64,000 nt of DNA from CAVVDT01 sp963747005 (GTDB lineage: Bacteria > Pseudomonadota > Alphaproteobacteria > Rhizobiales > Aestuariivirgaceae): contig CAVVDT010000012.1 in assembly GCA_963747005.1 (NCBI GenBank), positions 124,001 to 188,000 of the forward strand, read 5' to 3'. The position numbers were made by a program, and so were the translations under genes. How positions within the stretch are numbered: position 1 is the first letter of the stretch; every line of letters begins with the position of its first letter. This document shows positions 25,661 to 33,710 of the stretch, piece by piece. The notes under the pieces were generated by a model. That model had not been told where the DNA came from. It was given only the letters and a program-made list of their open reading frames with translations, and did not search any database.

Positions 25661-25692
25661 AATGGTTGTCCTCTCCTGGTTACGACAGGCAC

Positions 25693-25744
25693 ATCATGGC
25701 AATATACAAAAATTTTGTCAATACTATAAATATCATGGCAGTAT
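25693..25744 (-). promoter_or_regulatory. vapBC promoter with direct-repeat operator
   Basis: On the minus strand TTGACA (25716-25721) and CATGAT (25693-25698) are 17 bases apart, a good sigma-70 promoter. The -10 lies in ATCATGGCAATAT (25693-25705), repeated as ATCATGGCAGTAT (25732-25744, 12 of 13 identical) upstream of the -35. The repeats flank the promoter, which suits autorepression by the antitoxin. This is an AT-rich pocket in a GC-rich region. Confidence 0.6.
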
Positions 25745-25761
25745 CACATATCCAACTATCT

Positions 25762-26934
25762 CTACTTCGTCTCCTCGAACAACTCGCGGCCGATCAGCAT
25801 GCGGCGGATCTCGCCGGTTCCGGCACCGATCTCGTAAAGTTTCGCGTCACGCAACAGGCGGCCGGTGGGGTAGTCGTTGATATAGCCGTTGCCGCCCAGG
25901 CACTGGATCGCCTCCAGTGCCATCCAGGTGGCCTTTTCCGAGGCGAACATGATGGCGCCGGCAGCGTCCTTGCGGGTGGTCTGGCCGCGGTCGCAGGCCT
26001 TTGCCACGGCATACACATAGGCGCGGGCGGCGTTCATGGTGGTGTACATGTCGGCGAGTTTGCCCTGCATGATCTGGAACGTGCCGATGGGCTGGCCGAA
26101 CTGCCTGCGCTCATGCACGTAGGGGATCACCACGTCCATGCAGGCCTGCATGATGCCGAGCGAGCCCGCCGCCAGCACGGCGCGTTCGTAATCCAGACCC
26201 GACATCAGGATCTTCACCCCCTCCCCCGGCTTGCCGAGCACATTGTCGTCGGGCACCTCGCAGTCCTCGAACACCAGTTCGCCGGTGTCGGAGCCGCGCA
26301 TGCCGAGCTTGTCGAGTTTCTGGGCAGTGGAAAAGCCTTTGAAATTGCGCTCCACAATGAAGGCGCTGATACCGCGCGGGCCAGCCTCGGGGTCGGTCTT
26401 GGCGTAAACCACCAACGTATCGACGCAGGGCCCGTTGGTGATCCACATCTTGGTGCCGTTGAGGACATAGCGGTCGCCCTTCCTGTCGGCCCTCAAACGC
26501 ATGGAAACCACGTCCGAACCGGCACCCGGTTCCGACATGGCGAGCGCCCCCATATGTTCCCCCGAGATGAGTCCGGGCAGGTATTTGCGCTTCTGGGCAT
26601 CGCTGCCGTTGCGCCTCAACTGGTTGACGCACAGGTTGGAATGGGCGCCATAGGACAAGCCCACCGAGGCCGAGCCGCGGCTCACCTCCTCCATAGCGAT
26701 GCAATGTTCGAGATAACCCAGACCCGACCCGCCGTAGTCCTCCTCGACGGTAATGCCAAGCAGGCCCAGTTCGCCCATCTCAGGCCACAGGTGACGGGGG
26801 AACTGGTTGGAGCGATCGATCTCGGCGGCGATCGGAGAGATGTTGTCGGCGGTGAACGAGCGCACCGTATCGCGGATCATGTCGGCGGTTTCGCCGAGAT
26901 CGAAATCGAGGCTGGGCAGGTCGTTGGGGAGCAT
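25762..26934 (-). CDS. ivd: Isovaleryl-CoA dehydrogenase
   Basis: FAD enzyme of leucine catabolism: isovaleryl-CoA to 3-methylcrotonyl-CoA, with electrons passed to ETF. The 390-residue protein has the acyl-CoA dehydrogenase signatures ALAMSEPGAGSDVVSM and QCLGGNGYINDYPTGRLLRD. The catalytic glutamate is E250 in SGLDYERAVLAAG, the position used by isovaleryl-CoA rather than short- or medium-chain dehydrogenases. The usual partners (methylcrotonyl-CoA carboxylase, HMG-CoA lyase) are not adjacent. It is divergent from the SnoaL-like gene; vapBC lies directly downstream. Confidence 0.92.
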   Translation of the reverse strand: MLPNDLPSLDFDLGETADMIRDTVRSFTADNISPIAAEIDRSNQFPRHLWPEMGELGLLGITVEEDYGGSGLGYLEHCIAMEEVSRGSASVGLSYGAHSNLCVNQLRRNGSDAQKRKYLPGLISGEHMGALAMSEPGAGSDVVSMRLRADRKGDRYVLNGTKMWITNGPCVDTLVVYAKTDPEAGPRGISAFIVERNFKGFSTAQKLDKLGMRGSDTGELVFEDCEVPDDNVLGKPGEGVKILMSGLDYERAVLAAGSLGIMQACMDVVIPYVHERRQFGQPIGTFQIMQGKLADMYTTMNAARAYVYAVAKACDRGQTTRKDAAGAIMFASEKATWMALEAIQCLGGNGYINDYPTGRLLRDAKLYEIGAGTGEIRRMLIGRELFEETK

Positions 26935-27050
26935 GGCACCCTCTTCAATGACGCAGATAGCAAGCCTACCGTTTTAGCAGCCCGCCGTTGCCGGGCAAGG
27001 CCCGAGCTGCCATCATGCGCGCCTGCCAGGCTTTTGAAGGAGCAAGGCCC

Positions 27051-27485
27051 ATGCAAGAACCCGCGATGACATTCGACGGAGTGAAGCTGACGCCGCAAAA
27101 GGAACTGGTTCGTGCCTTCTACAAGGACCTGTGGGACCACGCCGACAAGACGCTCATCCCGCACCTCTTCCATCGCGATTTCACCTTCCGCGGCTCGCTC
27201 GGCCCGGTGCTCACCGGGCATGAGGAATTCGCCGGTTACGTGGACCTGGTGACCGGGGCGCTCGGCGACTATACGTCCGACATACTGGACATGGTGGAAG
27301 AGGGTAACCGGGTCTTCGGCAGGCTGCGCTTTCACGGGATCCACCGCAAGACGCTGCTGGGGTTTCCCCCGACCGGCAGGCACGTGTGGTGGTACGGCGC
27401 CCCGCTCTTCACCTTCGAGGGCGCCAAGGTGCGCGACCTCTGGGTGCTCGGTGATGTCCACGGGCTCATGGAGCGGCTCAAGTGA
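27051..27485 (+). CDS. SnoaL/NTF2-like protein
   Basis: 144 residues with the small cone-shaped alpha+beta barrel pattern of SnoaL-like proteins: an N-terminal helix KELVRAFYKDLWDHAD, then HLFHRDFTFRGSLGPVLTGHEEFAGYV and strands GRLRFHGIHRKTLLGFPPTGRHVWWYG...FTFEGAKVRDLWVLGD (partly shown). AAGGAG lies 8 bases before ATG 27051. Members include polyketide cyclases and many proteins of unknown role; no function can be assigned here. Confidence 0.72.
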   Translation: MQEPAMTFDGVKLTPQKELVRAFYKDLWDHADKTLIPHLFHRDFTFRGSLGPVLTGHEEFAGYVDLVTGALGDYTSDILDMVEEGNRVFGRLRFHGIHRKTLLGFPPTGRHVWWYGAPLFTFEGAKVRDLWVLGDVHGLMERLK

Positions 27486-27502
27486 CGATGCATGAAACCC
27501 AT

Positions 27503-27585
27503 CGTCACCCCGGCGAAGGCCGGGGTCCTGAGGCGGAACCGCGATGCCGGAGAATGGTACGCTGGCGGCCTTTGCCGGAATGACG
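27503..27585. repeat. Palindromic intergenic repeat, about 83 bp
   Basis: Ends are inverted (CGTCA at 27503, TGACG at 27581). Inside, ACCCCGGC-GAAG-GCCGGGGT forms an 8-bp hairpin (27507-27526). It fills the gap between two convergent genes, and its TGACG/CGTCA ends and GC-rich hairpin resemble the repeats at 42.1-43.0 kb. It may serve as a transcription barrier between the SnoaL-like and thioesterase genes. Confidence 0.6.
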
Positions 27586-27600
27586 AAAATGCATTTGACG

Positions 27601-28047
27601 TCAATCATTCAGGCCCGGCACCTGCATCATCGTCAGGAGCGCGGTGGCGCACAGGGTCTCGGTGTCGCCCTCACCCGCATAGACATCGCTGCGGCAGATC
27701 GTCAGCGTTCTTCCCGGCTTGACGACGCGGCCCCTGGCCAGCAGCCGTTCGCCTCTTGCCGGCGCCACCAGGTTGATCTTGAACTCGGTGGTGAGCACCC
27801 CTGTTCCCGGCTCGAACAGGCTGAGCGCAGCGTAGCCGGCGGCTGAATCGGCGATGGAGCTGGTGACGCCGGCATGGAAGAAACCGTGCTGCTGCGTGAG
27901 CTCCGGTCTCGAAAGGCAGGCCAGGTCCACCTCCCCCGGCGCCAGATGCAGCATTTCGGCACCGATATGGGCCATGAAGGCCTGACGAGCGAACGAGGCT
28001 CTCACCCTTTCGGCATAGCCCGCATCGCGCGGTGTGAACCCGGTCAT
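27601..28047 (-). CDS. PaaI-type hotdog thioesterase
   Basis: 148 residues with the hotdog fold pattern: QQHGFFHAGVTSSIADSAAGYAA holds the active-site region (residues split here: HGFFHAG, then catalytic Asp in IADSAAGYA), and LTTEFKINLVAPARGERLLARG is the conserved second strand set. It probably hydrolyses acyl-CoA thioesters; the substrate is unknown. ATG 28047 overlaps the mgtE stop (ATGA), so it is co-translated with mgtE; a longer frame upstream runs inside mgtE and is not used. Confidence 0.82.
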   Translation of the reverse strand: MTGFTPRDAGYAERVRASFARQAFMAHIGAEMLHLAPGEVDLACLSRPELTQQHGFFHAGVTSSIADSAAGYAALSLFEPGTGVLTTEFKINLVAPARGERLLARGRVVKPGRTLTICRSDVYAGEGDTETLCATALLTMMQVPGLND

Positions 28048-29426
28048 CTGATGAGCCACACGGCCGCCAGGCCAAGGAAGGCGAAAAAGCCCACGACGTC
28101 GGTCACCGTGGTCACGAACACGCCCGAGGCGACCGCCGGGTCGAAGTTGAGGCGATCGAGCGTCAGGGGCACCAGGATGCCAGCCAGCGCTGCGGCGATG
28201 AGATTGATGATCATGGCCGCGCCGATGACCAGCCCGAGGCCGTCGGAGCCGAACCACCACCAGGTGAAGGTTCCCATGATCAGGGCGAACAGCAAACCGT
28301 TGATGAGGCCCACCGAGGTCTCGCGCCCCACCACCCTGAGGGCGTTGATCGGCCCCAGGTCGCGGGTGGCGAGCGCCCTCACCGCCACGGTCATGGTCTG
28401 GGTGCCGGCGTTGCCGCCCATGGACGCAACGATGGGCATGAGGACGGCCAGCGCCACCATCTGCTGGATCGAGGCATCGAACAGCGAAATCACCCAGCTG
28501 GCCAGCACGGCTGTCGCCAGGTTGACCACCAGCCAGGCAAAGCGCGAGCGGGTTGTCGACCACACGGTATCGTTGATTTCCTCATCGCCGACGCCGCCGA
28601 GGCGCAGGATGTCTTCTTCCACCTCGTCCTGGATGACGTCGACGATGTCGTCGATGGTGATCATGCCGACGAGGCGCCCATCGGGGTCGGTCACGGCGGC
28701 GGAGACCAGGTTGTATTGCTCGAACTTGTAGGCGACGTCGGCCTGCTCGTCGTTGACGGTGAAGATGGTCTGCTCGTCGTCCATGAGGTCGTGGACAAGC
28801 TTGTCGCGCGGATTGCGCAGCACCCGCGATACCGGCACCACGCCCACCAGGTGAAAGGCCGGATCGACCACGTAGATTTCAAGGAACTCGTCGGGCAGGT
28901 CCTTTTCGGTGCGCATGTAGTCGATGGTCTGGCCCACCGTCCAGAACGAGGGCACCGCGACGAATTCCGTCTGCATGAGACGGCCGGCGGCGTTTTCGGG
29001 ATAGTCGAGGGCGCGGGTGAGCGCGGCACGGTCGGACTTCGGCACCCGCGCCAGGATTTCCTCGCGGTCCTGCTGGTCGAGGTCCTCGATGAGATAGAGG
29101 GCATCGTCGGTGTCGAGCTTCCTGACGGCTGAGGCGATCACCTCGTTGGGCAGCGCCTCCATCAGGTCGTCGCGCACCGTCTCGTCGAGTTCGGCAAGCG
29201 CTTCCACATCGAATGTGCGGCCCAGCCGGGCGATGAGTTCGACCCGTTCCTCGCGCGACAGATATTCGATCAGGTCGGCGAGGTCGGCGGCGTGCAGGTC
29301 GCGGGTGAGCTTGCGGACAGCCCGCGGCTCGGGCGCGGTGAGGGCGGACTCCACCGCATGCAGGAAGTCCGCCGAGACCGCGCCGGTCTCGTCGTGCACC
29401 TGCAATTCTTCCGCCACGTCGGCCAC
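28044..29426 (-). CDS. mgtE: Magnesium transporter MgtE
   Basis: Mg2+ channel of the inner membrane, 460 residues: an N-terminal superhelical domain (about 20-130), two CBS domains (about 135-260; VPVSRVLRNP, GMITIDDIVDVIQDEVEEDI) and five C-terminal membrane helices, with the selectivity segment ASMGGNAGTQTMTVAVRALA. The start is GTG 29426 because GGGGAGG lies 9 bases upstream and the first 11 residues of the longer frame are not conserved in type. The N and CBS domains normally sense cytosolic Mg2+. It is translationally coupled to the thioesterase gene. Confidence 0.93.
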   Translation of the reverse strand: MADVAEELQVHDETGAVSADFLHAVESALTAPEPRAVRKLTRDLHAADLADLIEYLSREERVELIARLGRTFDVEALAELDETVRDDLMEALPNEVIASAVRKLDTDDALYLIEDLDQQDREEILARVPKSDRAALTRALDYPENAAGRLMQTEFVAVPSFWTVGQTIDYMRTEKDLPDEFLEIYVVDPAFHLVGVVPVSRVLRNPRDKLVHDLMDDEQTIFTVNDEQADVAYKFEQYNLVSAAVTDPDGRLVGMITIDDIVDVIQDEVEEDILRLGGVGDEEINDTVWSTTRSRFAWLVVNLATAVLASWVISLFDASIQQMVALAVLMPIVASMGGNAGTQTMTVAVRALATRDLGPINALRVVGRETSVGLINGLLFALIMGTFTWWWFGSDGLGLVIGAAMIINLIAAALAGILVPLTLDRLNFDPAVASGVFVTTVTDVVGFFAFLGLAAVWLIR

Positions 29427-29542
29427 TGTCGCTCGCCTCCCCGGCCCATATAGGCACAAAGCCCCATGTCGCGAAATGGCTTGACCGGCAATCGGCTCAC
29501 GGCCACCGTGGCGCCCGCCAAATTCGATGAGGGAGCGAGCCC

Positions 29543-29902
29543 ATGAAGCCGATCGATTCCGCCGACCGCGTGGTCGTCAACATCACCGAGGCCGATTTCA
29601 CGCCCTTTGTGGCAGACGGCAAGGAGGTGCCGGGCCAGAGCTATCTGCAACTCGACTCAGGCTACCCGCCGGGCGTCGGCTTCCACATCTACCGCATGGC
29701 GCCGGGCACCTGGACGCAGCCCCACGAGCACACCTGCGCCGAGCAGTTCCTGGTGCTCGAAGGCGAGGTCTCGGACCATGACGGCACCGTCTATCGCCAG
29801 GGCGATTTCGTGCTGCTGAAGAAAGGGACGCGCCACAATTCCTTCAGCCGCAACGGGTGCACCCTGGCGGTCTTCATCTCCAGCGTCGAAGTCAATATCT
29901 GA
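29543..29902 (+). CDS. Cupin-domain protein
   Basis: 119-residue single cupin. Motif 1 is GTWTQPHEHTCAEQFLVLEG (two His and one Glu as metal ligands) and motif 2 is GDFVLLKKGTRHNSF (last His ligand), so a metal-binding site is intact. It is related to ChrR/anti-sigma or dioxygenase-like small cupins; the function cannot be told. It is divergent from mgtE and 16 bases before the DMT permease gene, probably in one operon. Confidence 0.8.
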   Translation: MKPIDSADRVVVNITEADFTPFVADGKEVPGQSYLQLDSGYPPGVGFHIYRMAPGTWTQPHEHTCAEQFLVLEGEVSDHDGTVYRQGDFVLLKKGTRHNSFSRNGCTLAVFISSVEVNI

Positions 29903-29918
29903 GGCGGCCGTCCCTCCT

Positions 29919-30824
29919 GTGCCCACCCTGTCGCTCGAAACCCGCGCCAAGCTCGCCTGCGCCTATTCAGGGGTGGTGTGGGGGGTGTTCTGGATGCCGC
30001 TGCGGTTCGTCGAGGACGCCGGCGTCAGGGGCGCCTGGTCATCGGTCCTGTTCTTCCTCATCCCCTGCCTGCTGCTGATGCCCTGGCAGGTCTTCTTTCG
30101 CCTCCGTCCTGTGCTGCGCGGCGGCAGGCGCCTGCAACTGACGGCGCTGTTCGCGGCCCTGTCGCTGGGAAGCTATGCCCTTTCGGTTCTCTATACCGAG
30201 GTCATCCGGGCGATGCTGTTGTTCTATCTCACCCCCTTGTGGAGCACGCTGCTTGCCCGCGCGGTGCTGGGCGAACCGATCACCCGGGTGAGATGGGCGG
30301 CCATGGGGCTGGCCTTTTCCGGCATGCTGGTGATCTTCGGGGCCGATCTGGGCGTGCCGTGGCCGCGCAATGCCGGCGACTGGATGGGCCTTGCCTCCGG
30401 CCTCCTTTGGGCGGTGACGGCGGTGCGCCTCAGGGGCGATCGTGGCAACCATCCGCTGGATATCACCGCCTGGTATCTCTTCTACGCGCTCGTCCTGTCG
30501 CTCGTCGTTGCCTTCATCGACATAGGCGGCGCCTCGCCCCTGCCCGATCCGGCGGCCGCGATATCGACCTTCTACTGGCTGGTGCCGGTCCTGCTGCTGC
30601 TGATGGTGCCGGGGGCACTGGCCGCCATGTGGGGACCGAAGTTCATCGATCCCGGCATCGTCGGCCTGTTGTTCATGACCGAGATCATCGTCGGCACCAC
30701 CACCATCGCCTTGTGGGCGGGCGAGCCGTTCGGACCGCGCGAGATCGCCGGCATCGTGCTGATCGCCGGCGGCGCGGTGATCGAAAGCGTGGTGGAATTC
30801 TGGCGCGGTCGCCGAGGAACGTAG
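29919..30824 (+). CDS. DMT-superfamily permease (EamA family)
   Basis: 301-residue membrane protein with about ten transmembrane helices in two EamA repeats; YTEVIRAMLLFYLTPLWSTLLAR ends the first repeat (split here: MLLFYLTPLWSTLLAR), and GLLFMTEIIVGTTTIALWAGEPFG is the matching part of the second (GLLFMTEIIVGTT). The start is GTG 29919. Such carriers export metabolites or amino acids; the substrate is unknown. The foreign block begins right after its stop. Confidence 0.85.
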   Translation: MPTLSLETRAKLACAYSGVVWGVFWMPLRFVEDAGVRGAWSSVLFFLIPCLLLMPWQVFFRLRPVLRGGRRLQLTALFAALSLGSYALSVLYTEVIRAMLLFYLTPLWSTLLARAVLGEPITRVRWAAMGLAFSGMLVIFGADLGVPWPRNAGDWMGLASGLLWAVTAVRLRGDRGNHPLDITAWYLFYALVLSLVVAFIDIGGASPLPDPAAAISTFYWLVPVLLLLMVPGALAAMWGPKFIDPGIVGLLFMTEIIVGTTTIALWAGEPFGPREIAGIVLIAGGAVIESVVEFWRGRRGT

Positions 30825-30860
30825 GCCGGATGGTGTGGTCGTGCCACTGCTTTGTTTGAC

Positions 30861-31823
30861 CTAGCGACGGCCACCGGTTAGAACAATCTCGGCAGCCCTC
30901 TCAATTCCAGCCACCTCATCTAGCATGTCGATGAATTTGTCCGTCCTTTGGCTGTGCTCAAGGAACGTCCGCCGACGAAATGCCTCCGTAAGCGCCGGGG
31001 GTTTACCTACAAAGAACAGGCGGTCCCGCGAATAAATCTGCACAATCTTATTGATCCAGTCGACCATCCATGGGGCAGCATTCAAAGACGCGCAGTTTGG
31101 CGTGGGTCGCATTTCGCGTGGAGTGCAAAGGTAAACACACAGTTGCGGAGTCAGTGGCAGCAGCGCCCGCCCAGAGATCCGGTTCGCACGCAGATTCGAG
31201 GTAAGCCAGTCAAGGGCTCCATCGCCGAAATTGAACGTCTTTCGTGGCGAATGAATCAGTATAAAATACTGGTTCGATATTAATCCATTTTCACACAATT
31301 GCTTCGCAGTTTGGTAGTTTTGACTTATATTTAGCTTTCCCACCTCTTCGTCACGGGGAAGGCCCAAATGGGTGGGGTACGCCTCGTACCGGAATCTCCT
31401 GGCGGGGCTGCGAATCAGCAACGAGAACAAAAGCATAAGGAGTTTGCGATGGATGCCCTCGTCGAGAGTATAAAATCTGCACAAATCCCGCAAGGACCTG
31501 TCTTTCTTGAAAATCAACTTCAATAATGCGGTGAATTCTACAGGCGTACTTCCAGCAGGTTTCAGGCCAAGCAATGTATCGACAACTGTGCGAATAGCGT
31601 TGTCAGCACTCTGAAAATCGCCTTCAAAATTAGTCTCCCAGACGCTTCCTCGGAGCGCCGTGTGCCCATGCCTTTTGTACCCAATCTTTCAATTCTTCGC
31701 CCGCTTCTTGTCCATTTTGCCATCAGGCTCGATCCACGACACATCCCCATTTCGATCGGCCCAATACTTTTGGAGGGCGACCGGCCACCAATGCTGACTA
31801 GCGGACTCAGAGCTGCCGCTCAT
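30861..31823 (-). pseudogene. DUF4238-like gene interrupted by one in-frame stop
   Basis: From ATG 31823 (AGGA 6 bases upstream) a single frame of 321 codons runs to 30861, broken only by TGA at 31689-31691 (codon 45, between KRAKN and KIGYKRHGH). The intact reading is MSGSSESASQHWWPVALQKY..., and the region after the stop continues without any frameshift through GLISNQYFILIHS and RALLPLTPQLCVYL. This layout (HxxP-type start, late PLTP block) resembles DUF4238 proteins, though I am not sure of the family. Base composition is lower in GC than in neighbours. An IS end lies 37 bases upstream of the ATG. Confidence 0.7.
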
Positions 31824-31860
31824 TCTCGATCCTGATTTGAATTCTTGCACAAATATCTCG

Positions 31861-33445
31861 TCGGTCGTGAAGAACGCAATATCGGCGTTTTCGGCGAGAT
31901 CAGATGGTCACGGTGCGCCCGCGTGGAGTTGATATGATCGCAGCGGCGACCAGGATGACGTGCAGGAAGAGGGCAAAATAGTGCCTCAGCCAGTTGAGCA
32001 GCAGGCGAACGTTGTGGCCGGCAGCGACGAGGACGACATTGACGGCGTCGCCGTGGGTGCCCTGCAGCCAATGACGCTCGAGCTTGCCGTCGGCCTTCAT
32101 GTGCCCGATGACCGGCTCGATGGCGCTGCGCCGCCTGAGCTCCCGTTTGATGGTAGGCGAGACGATGCCCCGGGTGTGGGACAGGTAGACCTCCGGACGG
32201 TTGAGACCATGGCCGCGATAGCCGCGGTCGACATAGGCCCGCTTGACCGCGACCCCGGTCAGCCGCTCCACCTGGCTGATCTGGGCCTTGAGGGTATGCC
32301 CGTCATAGGGCAGGCCCGGACAGGCCCTGGCCCCGACCACGAACTGGCCGACCTTGCCCCGGGCATTGACCACGGCAAAGGAGGCCTTCACGCCGAACTC
32401 GAAGCGGCTGCGCGCCTTGCCCTTGGCGATGCACTCGACCTCGTGTGCGTGCAGCGCATAAAGCTTCTGCTTGTCGTCCAGTTTCTGGACCAGAAGCTGG
32501 GCAATCGGTTCGCCCACCGGCTGGAAAGCCTCTTGCAGATCAGGCCGGCCGGCGATCTTGCGCTCGATGTCGCGATAAAGCCGGCCCACATAGGTGCGCA
32601 TGCGCCGGATATGGCGCAATGCCTGCTTGTGGCCACGCCCATGGATCAGGCGGCCGACTTCACGTCGGGCCCTGACCGCCAGCCGCACGAAGGACTGGCG
32701 AAGCACGATACCATGGCGCCGGGCGAACCGGTTCAGCCACTCCACCGACCTCAAAAGCAGGTGGCTGTCGGTGGGATGGGCGATCGCCTTGGTCTGGGCC
32801 GTGGTGTCGATCGTGACCCGCTCCAACTTGCCGGTATCGACCGCCTTGGTACGCCGTGCGGCAGCCAGCGTCTCGGCAAGCAGCTCCTCCAGCTTGTCGG
32901 CACCAATCCGCCCCCGCCAGCGGCTCATCGAGGAGCGCTCGAGCGGTAACTTGTGTTGGAAATGGGTCTCACCGCAGAAGAACTGCATATACGGGTTTTC
33001 GAGCCACAGGGCACAGACCGCCTCGTCACTGAGCCCCTTGGCGTGCTGCAACAGATGCAGCCCCACCATCAACCGCGTCGGCAGGCCGGGCCGGCCCTTG
33101 TGCTCCACATAAAGCGATCCGAACGCCGTCTCGAACCGCTGCCAGTCGATCAGGTTGGCCAACCGCACCAACTCGTGGCGGCCGTCGAGGATCGCCTCCA
33201 GTCGTGCACGGAACAGATCATCGGCGCTGGACTTGGGCAGTGTTTTGGGGCGCATCGGGCAGGTCCTCCGGTCTCGACTCGGGCATTGAATCACCCCTGG
33301 CCGCGCCGGAAAACCTCAAATCGAAACGCCTGACGAAATCGCAAGCTTTTCCGCCCACACCCCCCGAAACCTTGCGAAACGCAATACTTCAAACCATCCC
33401 GTAAACCTTGGAAATCCGAGGGTTGCAGGCCTTTTTCACGAGCGA
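31861..33445 (-). mobile_element. IS5-like insertion sequence
   Basis: About 1.58 kb, with one transposase gene. Imperfect inverted repeats: GTCGGTCGTGAAGAACGC (31860-31877) against the complement of 33429-33446, GTCGCTCGTGAAAAAGGC, 15 of 18 identical. The flanking 4-mers are CTCG (left) and CTAG (right); IS5-group elements favour a CTAR-type 4-bp target, so these may be a diverged duplication. The exact ends are uncertain by a few bases. Confidence 0.75.
31900..33255 (-). CDS. IS5-family transposase
   Basis: 451 residues from ATG 33255, which has GGAGG 9 bases upstream. The N-terminal IS5-type domain is clear (LIDWQRFETAFGSLYVEHKG, GRPGLPTRLMVGLHLLQHAK), followed by LERSSMSRWRGRIGADKL and the DDE catalytic domain: first Asp in VTIDTTAQTKAI, second in AYVDRGYRGHG, Glu in RSAIEPVIGHMKADGKLERHW (split: AIEPVIGHMK). 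The frame is open throughout, so the enzyme may still be active. Confidence 0.93.
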   Translation of the reverse strand: MRPKTLPKSSADDLFRARLEAILDGRHELVRLANLIDWQRFETAFGSLYVEHKGRPGLPTRLMVGLHLLQHAKGLSDEAVCALWLENPYMQFFCGETHFQHKLPLERSSMSRWRGRIGADKLEELLAETLAAARRTKAVDTGKLERVTIDTTAQTKAIAHPTDSHLLLRSVEWLNRFARRHGIVLRQSFVRLAVRARREVGRLIHGRGHKQALRHIRRMRTYVGRLYRDIERKIAGRPDLQEAFQPVGEPIAQLLVQKLDDKQKLYALHAHEVECIAKGKARSRFEFGVKASFAVVNARGKVGQFVVGARACPGLPYDGHTLKAQISQVERLTGVAVKRAYVDRGYRGHGLNRPEVYLSHTRGIVSPTIKRELRRRSAIEPVIGHMKADGKLERHWLQGTHGDAVNVVLVAAGHNVRLLLNWLRHYFALFLHVILVAAAIISTPRGRTVTI

Positions 33446-33478
33446 CTAGCTCGTTCTTCTATCGTAACGAGTCGCTCG
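33439..33478. repeat. 13-bp hairpin with CTAG bulge at the IS right end
   Basis: CGAGCGA-ctag-CTCGTT (33439-33455) and AACGAGTCGCTCG (33466-33478) pair over 13 bp once the four bases CTAG (33446-33449) are looped out. The left arm is the IS terminal repeat; the right arm lies outside it. It is 49 bases downstream of the tRNA-Leu 3' end. It has no T-run and is not a standard terminator. Confidence 0.55.
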
Positions 33479-33526
33479 GATGCACCGAAGTGAAATCCGG
33501 GCTACGTTTGTTTGTGAGGGCGGGAT

Positions 33527-33613
33527 TGGTGCGGTCGAGAAGAGTTCGAACTTCCACAGGGTTTCCCCTACTAGCACCTCAAGCTAGCGCGTCTACCATT
33601 CCGCCACGACCGC
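33527..33613 (-). tRNA. tRNA-Leu (anticodon GAG)
   Basis: An 87-base class II tRNA read on the minus strand: acceptor GCGGTCG paired with CGACCGC, anticodon arm CTAGC-TTGAGGT-GCTAG with anticodon GAG, a long variable arm, T-arm GTTCGAAC and an encoded CCA. It decodes CTC/CTT. The foreign block with the IS lies on its 3' side, the usual side for tRNA-targeted insertions. Confidence 0.97.
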
Positions 33614-33710
33614 ATTGTCCGTTGCAAAGGCGCTGGCGTCTTTAACAAGGCCCCTGCCGCAAATCAAGGGCGAAGGCTGCCGTCTTGACGCCCTTGCCGC
33701 GATGGCGTCA

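Noticed and set aside
31689..31691. Selenocysteine at the TGA of the DUF4238-like gene
   Set aside because: No hairpin of the bacterial SECIS kind is evident right after it, and the family is not known to contain selenocysteine; a nonsense mutation is simpler.
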